Positions 17,607 to 27,795 of a stretch of 30,932 nt of DNA are shown here, in pieces. Position 1 is the stretch's first letter; each line of letters begins with the position of its first letter. The position numbers and the translations under genes are program-made. The DNA comes from Nemertoderma westbladi (lineage: Eukaryota; Xenacoelomorpha; Nemertodermatida; Nemertodermatidae), in the NCBI GenBank assembly GCA_032718475.1, contig JAUCBJ010004903.1, positions 1 through 30,932 on the forward strand, written 5' to 3'. The notes below the pieces were generated by a model. It did no database searches. It saw only the letters and a list, made by a program, of their open reading frames with translations, and was not told where the DNA came from.

Positions 17607-20600
17607 AAAGATTAGACATTACATTAATATCTAACAGATCAGAAAACATATTAATATCTAACAGATCAGAAAACACATTAATATCTAACAGATCAGAAAA
17701 CACATTAATATCTAACAGATCAGAAAAACACATTAATATCTAGCAGATCAGAAAACAAATTAATATCTAACAGATCAGAAAACACATTAATATCTAGCAG
17801 ATCAGAAAACACATTAATATCTAACAGATCAGAAAACACATTAATATCTAACAGATCAGAAAACACATTAATATCTAGCAGATCAGAAAACACATTAATA
17901 TCTAACAGATCAGAAAACACATTAATATCTAACAGATCAGAAAACACATTAATATCTAACAGATCAGAAAACACATTAATATCTAACAGATCAGAAAACA
18001 CATTAATATCTAACAGATCAGAAAACACATTAATATCTAACAGATCAGAAAACACACTGATATCTAGCAGATCAGAAAACACATTAATATCTAGCAGATC
18101 AGAAAACACATTAATATCTAATAGATCAGAAAACACATTAATATCTAACAGATCAGAAAACACATTAATATCTAACAGATCAGAAAACACATTAATATCT
18201 AACAGATCAGAAAACACATTAATATCTAACAGATCAGAAAACACATTAATATCTAGCAGATCAGAAAACACATTAATATCTAGCAGATCAGAAAACACAT
18301 TAATATCTAACAGATCAGAAAACACATTAATATCTAACAGATCAGAAAACACATTAATATCTAACAGATCAGAAAACACATTAATATCTAACAGATCAGA
18401 AAACACATTAATATCTAGCAGATCAGAAAACACATTAATATCTAGCAGATCAGAAAACACATTAATATCTAACAGATCAGAAAACACATTAATATCTAGC
18501 AGATCAGAAAACACATTAATATCTAACAGATCAGAAAACACATTAATATCTAACAGATCAGAAAACACATTAATATCTAACAGATCAGAAAACTAATTAA
18601 TATCTAACAGATCAAAAAACAAATTAATATCTAACAGATCAGAAAACACATTAATATCTAACAGATCAGAAAACACATTAATATCTAACAGATCAGAAAA
18701 CACATTAATATCTAACAGATCAGAAAACAAATTAATATTTAACAGATCAGAAAACACTTTAATATCTAGCAGATCAGAAAACAAATTAATATCTAACAGA
18801 TCAGAAAACACATTAATATCTAACAGATCAGAAAACACATTAATATCTAACAGATCAGAAAACAAATTAATATCTAACAGATTAGAAAACACATTAATAT
18901 CTAACAGATCAGAAAACACATTAATATCTAACAGATCAGAAAACACATTAATATCTAACAGCTCAGAAAACACATTAATATCTAACAGATCAGAAAAACA
19001 CATTAATATCTAGCAGATCAGAAAACAAATTAATATCTAACAGATCAGAAAACACATTAATATCTAACAGATCAGAAAACACATTAATATCTAACAGATC
19101 AGAAAAACACATTAATATCTAGCAGATCAGAAAACAAATTAATATCTAACAGATCAGAAAACACATTAATATCTAACAGATCAGAAAACACATTAATATC
19201 TAACAGATCAGAAAACAAATTAATATCTAACAGATCAGAAAACACATTAATATCTAACAGATCAGAAAACACATTAATATCTAACAGATCAGAAAACACA
19301 TTAATGTCTAACAGATCAGAAAACACATTAATATCTATCAGATCAGAAAACACATTAATATCTAGCAGATCAGAAAACACATTAATATCTAGCAGATCAG
19401 AAAACACATTAATATCTAACAGATCAGAAAACACATTAATATCTAACAGATCAGAAAACACATTAATATCTAACAGATCAGAAAACACATTAATATCTAG
19501 CAGATCAGAAAACACATTAATATCTAACAGATCAGAAAACACATTAATGTCTAACAGATCAGAAAACACATTAATATCTATCAGATCAGAAAACACATTA
19601 ATATCTAACAGATCAGAAAACACATTAATATCTAGCAGATCAGAAAACACATTAATATCTAACAGATCAGAAAACACATTAATGTCTAACAGATCAGAAA
19701 ACACATTAATATCTATCAGATCAGAAAACACATTAATATCTAACAGATCAGAAAACACATTAATATCTAGCAGATCAGAAAACACATTAATATCTAACAG
19801 ATCAGAAAACACATTAATATCTAACAGATCAGAAAACACATTAATATCTAACAGATCAGAAAACACATTAATATCTAGCAGATCAGAAAACACATTAATA
19901 TCTAACAGATCAGAAAACACATTAATATCTAGCAGATCAGAAAACACATTAATATCTAACAGATCAGAAAACACATTAATATCTAACAGATCAGAAAAAC
20001 ACATTAATATCTAACAGATCAGAAAACACATTAATATCTATCAGATCAGAAAACACATTAATATCTAACAGATCAGAAAACCACATTAATATCTAGCAGA
20101 TCAGAAAACACATTAATATCTAACAGATCAGAAAACACATTAATATCTAACAGATCAGAAAACACATTAATATCTAGCAGATCAGAAAACACATTAATAT
20201 CTAGCAGATCAGAAAACACATTAATATCTAACAGATCAGAAAACACATTAATATCTAACAGATCAGAAAACAAATTAATATCTAACAGATCAGAAAACAC
20301 ATTAATATCTAACAGATCAGAAAACACATTAATATCTAACAGATCAGAAAACACATTAATGTCTAACAGATCAGAAAACACATTAATATCTATCAGATCA
20401 GAAAACACATTAATATCTAACAGATCAGAAAACACATTAATATCTAACAGATCAGAAAACACATTAATATCTAGCAGATCAGAAAACACATTAATATCTA
20501 ACAGATCAGAAAACACATTAATATCTAACAGATCAGAAAACACATTAATATCTAACAGATCAGAAAACACATTAATGTCTAACAGATCAGAAAACACATT

Positions 20601-21660
20601 AATATCTAACAGATCAGAAAACACATTAATATCTAACAGATCAGAAAACACATTAATATCTAACAGATCAGAAAACACATTAATATCTAACAGATCAGAA
20701 AACACATTAATATCTAACAGATCAGAAAACACATTAATGTCTAACAGATCAGAAAACACATTAATATCTAACAGATCAGAAAACACATTAATATCTAGCA
20801 GATCAGAAAACACATTAATATCTAACAGATCAGAAAACACATTAATATCTAACAGATCAGAAAACACATTAATATCTAACAGATCAGAAAACACATTAAT
20901 ATCTAACAGATCAGAAAACACATTAATATCTAACAGATCAGAAAACACATTAATATCTAACAGACCAGAAAACACATTAATATCTAACAGATCAGAAAAC
21001 ACATTAATATCTAACAGATCAGAAAACACATTAATATCTAACAGATCAGAAAACACATTAATATCTAACAGATCAGAAAACACATTAATATCTAACAGAT
21101 CAGAAAACATATTAATATCTAACAGATCAGAAAACACATTAATATCTAACAGATCAGAAAACACATTAATATCTAACAGATCAGAAAACACATTAATATC
21201 TAACAGATCAGAAAACACATTAATATCTAACAGATCAGAAAACACATTAATATCTAGCAGATCAGAAAACACATTAATATCTAACAGATCAGAAAACACA
21301 TTAATATCTAACAGATCAGAAAACACATTAATATCTAACAGATCAGAAAAAACATTAATATCTAACAGATCAGAAAACACATTAATATCTAACAGATCAG
21401 AAAACACATTAATATCTAACAGATCAGAAAACACATTAATATCTAACAGATCAGAAAACACATTAATATCTAACAGATCAGAAAACACATTAATATCTAA
21501 CAGATCAGAAAACACATTAATATCTAACAGATCAGAAAACACATTAATATCTAACAGATCAGAAAACAAATTAATATCTAACAGATCAGAAAACACATTA
21601 ATATCTAACAGATCAGAAAACACATTAATATCTAACAGATCAGAAATACATTAATATCTA
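17607..21660. repeat. 27 bp satellite array, about 150 copies
   Basis: The unit contains TTAATATCTAACAGATCAG followed by AAAACACA, period 27 bp. Common variants are AGCAG or ATCAG for AACAG, AATGTCT for AATATCT, and AAACAAAT for AAACACAT. Because 27 is 9 codons, frames stay open for hundreds of residues on both strands (VFSDLLDIN on minus, ENTLISNRS on plus). They are cut by single-base insertions near 17726, 18990, 19105, 19997 and 20082. Variant units recur in the same order (GTCT unit followed by a CTATCAG unit at about 19303, 19547, 19682 and 20359), showing duplication of multi-unit blocks. Confidence 0.98.
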
Positions 21661-21974
21661 ACACATTCCCTAGCTTATCGTTTGATATCCTTCTGATGGT
21701 GATCGTTTTATAATCTCTGTTTCTGGATACTGTGCGTTCAGATTTCAATGAACGTTAGTATTAATAACTCTTTCCAAGTCCTCTAGTTATACATATAATA
21801 TTATAAAATTGTACTGGCAGATATACCCTTATGTATCTATGTATCTATATAGTCAAGATTGTATAATCATGATAACAAATTTGGAGGAACTAAATATATT
21901 ATCATAACCAATATGTATAATTCATTTATTATATCCTAATATGTTGAATATTTCTTTATGCCTATTATCCCATT
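21661..21974. other. AT-rich non-coding stretch between satellite and 54 bp repeat
   Basis: No gene seen. It lies between the 27 bp array and the exon-like frame and could hold promoter sequence, but no specific site can be supported. Confidence 0.5.
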
Positions 21975-22125
21975 GTTCATCCAAATTCATAATATGTTTA
22001 ATATTGATTTATAATAATACGTTTAATAGTTCATCCAAATTCATAATATGTTTAATATTGATTTATAATAATACGTTTAATAGTTCATCCAAATTCATAT
22101 ATTTATGTTTAATATTTATTAGTAA
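21975..22125. repeat. 54 bp tandem repeat, about 2.7 copies
   Basis: GTTCATCCAAATTCATA starts at 21975, 22029 and 22083; the first two units are nearly identical. It lies about 170 bp upstream of the sodium-channel-like start codon. Confidence 0.94.
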
Positions 22126-22291
22126 TTTGTAATTGTATTACAGTTATTTCTTCAAAAAAAATTTTACGTTATTTATTGAAGATCATATTTATGTCTTTAT
22201 ACGGATGTACTTTGATGGTTGGTGATAATATTAAATTTATTTATATTGCTAATAAATTTACAATTTTGCTTTGGACACATAAACCAACATA

Positions 22292-22912
22292 ATGTGGTTT
22301 GCCGGATGTGGGTTCGCAGAAAGATTTCGCAAGTCAAAAGAAGCCCATGAGAGTCGGGAAAGCGACCCAAGATTTAAAGTGCTCACGAGGGAACATGTTG
22401 ATGAAATACTAGCCGAAGATATAGAGGGGCCTAGTCCCAGTCGGATACAGAGTCAGCGACCGAGTCGGTGGATGCTAGACGGTGTAGATCGCTCTCCATC
22501 CGTGTCGCGACATGGGTCAGTCCAGAGTCCCAGATCGCGACACGGTTCGAGCAAGGGTTCCACACTGCAGGTCGTCCAATCGGATGGCTCTCCAAAACCG
22601 CAACCGCGTAGTCGCAGCTCCAGCCCCTCGAGCCCCCGTAAGCCAAGCAGTTCACGACGACAATCCCGGTTTAGTATGGCCCTACAGGCGCAACTCTACT
22701 CCGAGGAGATGGAAGAACACAAAGCTGGTCACTGTAAATCTTGCAAGAAAGGTTGCTCTGGTCTTTGTATGAAAAGTAACGAAAAGGTTAAAAAAGTTGA
22801 TCATGACTTCGATGCTGGAAAAACTTTACCAAAATATCTTTATAAAAAATTTCCAAAAGAACTTTATGGGATACCTATAGAAGAAGTAGATCCGGGGAGA
22901 AATAAGAATAAG
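22292..22912 (+). CDS. Probable first coding exon of a voltage-gated sodium channel alpha subunit-like protein
   Basis: Such channels conduct Na+ across the plasma membrane during action potentials; this exon would be the cytoplasmic N-terminus before domain I. Residues 172-201, with DAGKTLP, FPKELYG and PIEEVDP, follow the order of the conserved Nav N-terminal signature (A.K.LP, Y..P.EL, PLED.DP). RFKVLTREHVDEILAED (27-43) resembles the earlier FTRES...I...AE segment. Residues 47-130 are a Ser/Arg/Pro-rich insert with RHGS twice and SRRQS, possible basophilic kinase sites. A Cys cluster, CxxCxxxCxxxC, lies at 148-159 and I do not recognise it. The ATG follows an in-frame TAA at 22280. The exon probably ends at AAG|GTTGGT (22912/22913), matching the place where Nav first coding exons end; the open frame runs on to 22972. 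The aromatic pair usual after DP is replaced by GR. No following exon was found. Confidence 0.6.
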
Positions 22913-23189
22913 GTTGGTGAAATAAAGGGAGAACTAAGAATAAGATTGGTTATTAATGTAGTAAATAATTGACTTGTCCAAAATGGCATATTTCATTCAT
23001 GCTTTATTTCCACAATTGTATGTGTCAAAACAACTTTTATGTCTCGTCAGTCGTTGCTATCCTAGAACAGATCAGCCATGCATGACCAACTATAATTATA
23101 GTAGGTCATGGATTGGTGTGGATATGATCTTGTTTTATGGCTGTCTACCGTCTGGTGAGAGGAAACATAGATTTAACTGATACTACTAG
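22913..23189 (+). other. Presumed start of an intron
   Basis: Starts at the candidate donor GTTGGT, which is a weak consensus. An alternative donor, GTAGAT, lies at 22886. AT-rich with no recognised feature before the LINE fragment. Confidence 0.35.
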
Positions 23190-23665
23190 GATCGACATGC
23201 TGCATTGCAGCTGCATTTTAAGAATGCTGTGCCGGTTTGTCGACAAAATTGCGCCGCCACAGCTCCATATCACACATGACATTTGCTAGATCATCCGCAT
23301 CTTCAATGCCAGTGTCCTTTAAGATGCGTCTCAAGAAAGTCATGGGCTGTCCACCATGCTTATTCACTCCATGAGGCTGCCAAAGTACAAGATTATGCAC
23401 TGGCTGGTCCTCACGGCGAAAGCAATGTCCTGCAAAGCGGAGGCGTCTTTGTTCTACTGTCAAGCTTGGGGGAACCAATGAAACACCTCCAATGTTATAT
23501 AGTGTCTGGTTGGAGATGTGTGCATTGTACTTGACACAATGGACCCGGCGTAGCATTATGGTGAATGTGCCATCCAGAGATTTGGTGTCCTCAGCAGTTA
23601 GAGCCCAGCATGGACTCCCATAGAGGAGCACTGGAACTACTGCTGCTCTAAATAATCGGACCTTA
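23190..23665 (-). pseudogene. LINE C-terminal fragment (LINE-3 copy)
   Basis: The minus strand is open from about 23665 to 23218 and encodes RLFRAAVVPVLLYGSPCW, then LDGTFTIMLRRV, RRLRFAGHCFRRED and a final ELWRRNFVDKPAQHS. This is the post-RT C-terminal region found after the YLG/W..LT block in LINEs of this type. It has no RT core, so it is 5' truncated. A short TAGTAGTA sequence (about 23185-23193 on the minus strand) may be the remains of its tail. It is clearly different from the LINE-2 C-terminus and could belong to the LINE-1 family, whose own C-terminus is missing here. Confidence 0.8.
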
Positions 23666-23670
23666 ATCGG

Positions 23671-23990
23671 CTACTGGTACCTGTCTGCTATATGCACTAC
23701 CGGTACCAGTCTGTTATGTTCATTACCGGTATCAGTATGTTATGTGCGCTACCAGTGCTAGTCTGCTATGTGCCATACCCGTACCAGTCTGTTATGTGTG
23801 CTACCAGTACCAGTCTGCTATGTGCACTACCGGTGCCAGTCTGTAGTGTGCTACCAGTACCATTCTGCTATGCGCACTACCAGTACCAGACTCCTATGTG
23901 TGCTACCGGTATCAGTTTGCTATTGTATGTGTACTACCTGTACCAGTCTGCTATATGCACTAATGGTACCATACTGCTATGTGCGCTATA
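23671..23990. repeat. Minisatellite of about 26 bp, block 1
   Basis: About 12 units built on TACCAGTCTGCTATGTGCG with linkers such as CACTACCGG or TGTGCTACCAG. It begins immediately beyond the 5' break of the LINE-3 fragment. Long Cys/Tyr/Val-rich frames across it are repeat artefacts. Confidence 0.93.
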
Positions 23991-24479
23991 GGAGTAGGGG
24001 GTATAAAGTCCGAGAAACTTTGGGGCTACCAACCTATTTTGTAGATAAATTTTATGAAGATCACAAAAATGCCCTACAGTAGTGATTTAACTCAAGTATA
24101 AGGTGATTCAGGGTATTAAAACTAAATGTATCTCTAGCGATATGTTATCGCGATCTGTATAGGAATCAATGTAAACTGATATTTATGAGTTGAAACGCTT
24201 CTTCAGGGGCTATGGAGCTGTTTTTAGTCTCATTAGAATCGCAACCATCGATTTAGTTGGGGTAGAAGTTGTTGAAACAAAATTTTTCGTAATATTTTAG
24301 CCATTTTTCAACAAATTGCCTAGGGCTAGGCAAGCGAAGCAGCAAGATTCTCGACCCGTAGGGAGTGATTATTTTTTTAGGTGCATTTTATTAAGTTTTG
24401 TTTTAGTAATGACAATAATTACAGATATAATAATTATAATGAAGTGAAAATAAATGAATAATAATTACAGCAGTTCTTG
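23991..24479. other. Non-coding stretch with no recognised gene
   Basis: A small inverted repeat, TGCCTA/TAGGCA, occurs near 24317-24332. No gene seen. Confidence 0.55.
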
Positions 24480-24690
24480 TCATTGAGGATTGGATAGAGC
24501 GATATCCTTCTCCACAATATCCGCAGCCATGATCTTCACCTTCCTGTTGATTGAGAGAAGAGCCAATCCATCCAGCCGACTAGCGGCTATAGTGGAGCGG
24601 AGGTATGACTTCAACAGCTGTAGCTTAGAGAAACTCCTCTCGCTTGTGGGGCGAGCGACGAAAGTAAGCGAGCTTAGCATACAGGTACCA
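24480..24690 (-). pseudogene. hAT transposase C-terminal dimerisation domain fragment
   Basis: hAT transposases cut and paste DNA transposons in the nucleus. The 66-residue minus-strand frame contains TSERSFSKLQLLKSYLRSTI followed by RLDGLALLSINRKV, the hallmark C-terminal hAT dimerisation motif (usually AERSFSKLKLIKTYLRST...RL..LALLSIE). It ends at a stop at 24480. Upstream, the frame meets a stop near 24700 and the sequence no longer looks like transposase. The missing upstream part resembles what is found at 27300-27766 in the same orientation. Confidence 0.88.
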
Positions 24691-24943
24691 CTAACTCAAT
24701 CGGTGTGTCTGTTGTTCTGTCGTTCTGTTGTTCTGTCGTGTTCAATTTTAAACGTTAATAATGTTAATAAAATTTAACCAAACTTGGTAACATGTAGTCT
24801 GGCCAAAGTTTAGAAATTTTCCAAGTTGAATTTCCGTGTGGCCTTCGAGAAGCTAAGAGAATAGCAGTTAATTAGTTAATTAAGTTGATGAGGGCGAAAA
24901 CAGCAATTTCAACCTGCCTCTTAAATGATATTAATTATTTTCT
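24691..24943. other. Short non-coding gap between the hAT fragment and LINE-2
   Basis: Contains GTTCTGTCGTTCTGTTGTTC short repeats at about 24714-24740. Nothing else seen. Confidence 0.5.
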
Positions 24944-26620
24944 AGTACTACTACTACTACTACTAGGTCGAGCGAACTCGGACAGTGGAAATGAGATCCT
25001 TCCAGGCTTCCCGATTCTCCATAGTTGTCGCAATTTCGTTTCTCCTAAGTTCAGTATCCCTTTCAAGTTGATCTATATATGTTATGGCCGGTCGTCCACG
25101 ACTACGCTTTCCATGAGTTGGTTGCCAGAGAAGTAGATCTGGTATGACCTCGTCTTAACTTCGCCAGACGTACCCACTGAATCTTAATCTGCGTTCACGG
25201 AGGGTGGTTGATACAGGTGGTATTGTACCATAAAGCTCGGCGTTTGTCATGTGTTGTCTCCAGCTGATGTTTAGGGCTGCCCTTAGTAGTCTTGTGTAGC
25301 AACCATCAATTCGTTGTTCAAGTGATTTAGTCAGTGTCCAGGTCTCACCCCCATATAAAAATACACTTTCCACTGTGGCTCGAATGAACTTAGTCTTCAG
25401 GTGCCTGGAGAGATCTGATTTCCAGATGGTATCCATTTTTGATAGAGCTACCCAAGCCTTTGCTTTCCTAACTTCTATGTCCTTTTTGCTACTCTCTATC
25501 CATGATCCAAGGTACTGGAAGTCATCGACCGAAGTCAGATCGATTATTATCAATGGTTGTCAAGTTTCCATCAACATTAAAGGTCATGAATTCGGTCTTT
25601 GTAGCATTTATATGCAATCCAACCTCCTTAGCAGCCCTCTCCACTTTATTTAGTAGAAGCTGTGCATCTGCTAGGGTATTAGAGAGCAGGGCGATGTCAT
25701 CCGCAATGTCGGTGTCTGTGACTGTAATTGCCGGATATCTACTACTTCTGCGTTCTTGAAGTGTGAATCCCAGGTCTTCACCCTTTGTGGCCGTCCTCAT
25801 TGCGTAATCCAGCACAATTACAAATAGTAATGGTGCTAATGTGTCACCTTGCAGTACGCCAGCCAGGATTGAGAAAAACTCAGTTTCACCATCTGGTGAG
25901 AGTACCTGCTTTTCTGTGTCACAATATAACAATCCAATGCCAGCAACAATTACTTCTGGTATTCCATAAGCTCTTAGGATTTCAAGCATTTTACCTCTAT
26001 GGATGGAGTCGAATGCCTTCTTGAAGTCCACAAAAGTCATGACAGCGGGGAGATTCTTTGACTTAATTCCTTCAATCAGTCTCCGTAGTGCAAGTATCTG
26101 AGCTATTGTTGATCTACTTGGTCGAAATCCGTTTTGGCTCTTACGCAGTAGTTTCTCTATGTGAGGCCTAATCCTATATAGAATCATTTTATTGTATATT
26201 TTGGCAGCTACCACAAGCAGACAGATCCCACGATAGTTTGTTGGTATGCCGAGGTCTCCTTTCTTGGAGAGAGGCTTTAGTTGACCTTTAGTCCAAATTG
26301 ATGGTGGCTTTTCCCCTTTTAACATCCGGTTGCAAGCATTCAATAATGGTCTGTTTAGCACTCCGGTTTTCCATACCTCCGCTGGGATTTCATCTAATCC
26401 ACTCGCTTTATTATTGGACATGCTTTTAATGCTTCTTTGGAGTTCGGCAGGTGTGAAGTCCCCTGTTTCTATAGGTAGTGTCTTGTCACATATTTTCCTT
26501 GTAGGGCTGACCTCGATGTTTGGTGGCTGCCCAAGCAAGTTGCTGAAGTGATTTTTCCACTTCCCAACACGTTCTTCAGGACTATCGGCTTTGAGGCGCC
26601 CCTTTGCACAACTTAAATTC
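24944..26620 (-). mobile_element. LINE (non-LTR retrotransposon), LINE-2 copy, 5' truncated
   Basis: Minus strand, with a (TAG)n tail at 24944-24965 (plus-strand ACT repeats). Coding runs from about 26620 and covers the end of the linker (RVGKWKNHFSNLLGQP), the RT core, then a C-terminal region with YLGSWIESS, ETWTLT, RRLRFSG, PAITYIDQL and the end at MENREAWKDLISTVRVRST. The endonuclease is absent, so it is 5' truncated. It is broken by a frameshift near 25530-25550 and an in-frame TAA at 25155. It is related to LINE-1 but clearly a different family. The insertion separates two hAT transposase parts. Confidence 0.92.
24962..25553 (-). pseudogene. LINE-2 C-terminal region, shifted frame with a nonsense codon
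   Basis: Minus strand, directly after the RT frameshift: DDFQYLGSWIESSKKDIEVR, WKSDLSRHLKTKFIRATVES, LYGGETWTLT, IDGCYTRLLRAALNISW, then RRLRFSGYVWRS and TAA at 25155. Beyond the stop the same frame continues with DEVIPDLL, HGKRSRGRPAITYIDQ and RNEIATTMENREAWKDLIST, ending RVRST followed by TAG. In the copy at 17305-17583 the codon at the nonsense position is AAA, so the stop arose by an A to T change. Confidence 0.88.
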
Positions 26621-26622
26621 AA
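25522..26622 (-). pseudogene. LINE-2 reverse transcriptase domain
   Basis: The open frame of 366 codons carries the RT motifs NKASGLDEIPAEVWK, NYRGICLLVVAAKIYNKMIL, QNGFRPSRST, motif A VMTFVDFKKAFDSI, motif B GVLQGDTLAPLLFVIVLDY and motif C TDTDIADDIALLS, then GLHINATKTEFMTFN. The catalytic Asp residues are present, but the aromatic residue before ADD is Ile. The frame ends prematurely at 25522 because of an indel; the correct continuation is in the overlapping frame starting at 25553. Confidence 0.9.
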
Positions 26623-27138
26623 TTTTCTAGTATAAGATTTAAATAATTATACTTCAAAATTATATAACTGTATTCCCCATACCCCATTCCATTATAGTTT
26701 TCAATTTGTTCAAGAGATTTGCTTTAAGAAATGTGTTTTTAATTGATCTAAACGTAATTAAGTTAAAATGCATTCCATCACTCTATACTTCCAGCTCCAT
26801 CATTCCTTGGCATTCTTGATATTGCCTAGATGGGAAACAGTTCAATCATCCTTCCACTGAACTTCTCTATCTTGCACAATGATTGACTGAATTTAATCGT
26901 GATTCTTTAGATATTAGCTAAATGATTTCGCTGAGGCATTGACATGATAAATTAATTTTTCAGTATCAATACTATCGGCATAAGGTAAGTTTTAATAATT
27001 TTTACAAATTGGGTTGCCTCCGCACCTAAAATTATATTACTTTTAAAACACTAATTTCCTGTTAATACCTCTGCCTTTCATTAATCCTCTGCGCTCCTTT
27101 AGGTTGGGGTGGTGCAGATTAAGGGGGCGGTTGAAACT
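26621..27138. other. AT-rich non-coding stretch
   Basis: No gene or repeat recognised between the LINE-2 5' break and the poly(G) tract. Confidence 0.55.
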
Positions 27139-27157
27139 GGGGGGGGGGGGGGGGGGG
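27139..27157. repeat. Poly(G) tract, 19 bp
   Basis: Run of 19 G on the plus strand. Confidence 0.95.
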
Positions 27158-27299
27158 ATCTTTCCTCTCTTCTTTGATTTATTCTTATTGGCGTTTTTGG
27201 TTATATTTTTTTAATTATTTAATTAAATTTCTTAAGTACCGATTTTGGGATAGAATTGCTCAATTTTAATCTGTATCTAATAACTGAGCCTCGTCCTGC

Positions 27300-27766
27300 G
27301 CGATGGCCCCACAAACGTGTTGCCATCGTCACAGGAAGAGTTTTAAAGATCTGCAACAAGGTACTCACGTTGGGGAGGAATGTGAGGTGCTCGTAGTCCT
27401 TTCACACCTCGCTAACAGATTTTGGAAGGCAGTTGTCGGAATGGTCCTTCTTCTGGTCTTCCCAGTAGCTGAAGTACTGGTCTAACTCACCACGTAATTC
27501 ACTTAGCATCACAGCAAGGTCATCTTCATACAAAGCAGCAACCATCATTATGGCGTCTTTGGAAGTTTGCGTGGTATGTAATGGGATGAGCTGTGATAGT
27601 GACATGAAGGACACCACATTGGAGAGAAAACGATCGTGGAGTTCGGAAATGAGGTGGTCCAGGAAAGGGAGGAGGAACAAATTCCACTTGAAATGGTCAT
27701 ATATGGCCATTACCGGTGCATTCCCACGATATTGCTGGAGTTTGGTCACACGTGGGACTGTGATCT
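27300..27766 (-). pseudogene. hAT transposase internal fragment
   Basis: The minus strand from 27766 reads EITVPRVTKLQQYRGNAPV, then FKWNLFLLPFLDHLISELHD, ALYEDDLAVMLSELRGEL and, after a TGA at 27402-27404, KDYEHLTFLPNVSTLLQIFK followed by TLPVTMAT. This is the conserved middle-to-late region of hAT transposases of the DUF4371/P52rIPK-like type, just upstream of the ERSFSKL motif. Reading stops at the TLPVTMAT edge, and the next expected motif is found at 24480-24690. The right edge is a poly(C) tract. No terminal inverted repeats were found. Confidence 0.82.
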
Positions 27767-27788
27767 CCCCCCCCCCCCCCCCCCCCCC
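27767..27788. repeat. Poly(C) tract, 22 bp
   Basis: Run of 22 C between the hAT fragment and minisatellite block 2. Confidence 0.95.
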
Positions 27789-27795
27789 AAATATC

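Noticed and set aside
17720-21623. Long open frames of (VFSDLLDIN)n on the minus strand, up to 516 codons
   Set aside because: They arise because the satellite unit is 27 bp, with no stop in that frame. Single-base insertions break them at several points and there is no non-repetitive coding sequence at either end.
19304-21654. Long open frames of (ENTLISNRS)n on the plus strand
   Set aside because: The same satellite read on the other strand. Two unrelated open frames over the same DNA confirm an artefact of unit length.
17607-21660. CRISPR-like regular array of a 27 bp repeat
   Set aside because: The units are directly adjacent with no unique spacers, and the setting is a eukaryotic genome without cas genes.
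22431-22772. Shadow frames within the sodium-channel-like exon
   Set aside because: They overlap the longer plus-strand frame that carries the conserved motif; their composition is Arg/Ala/Val-rich without motifs.
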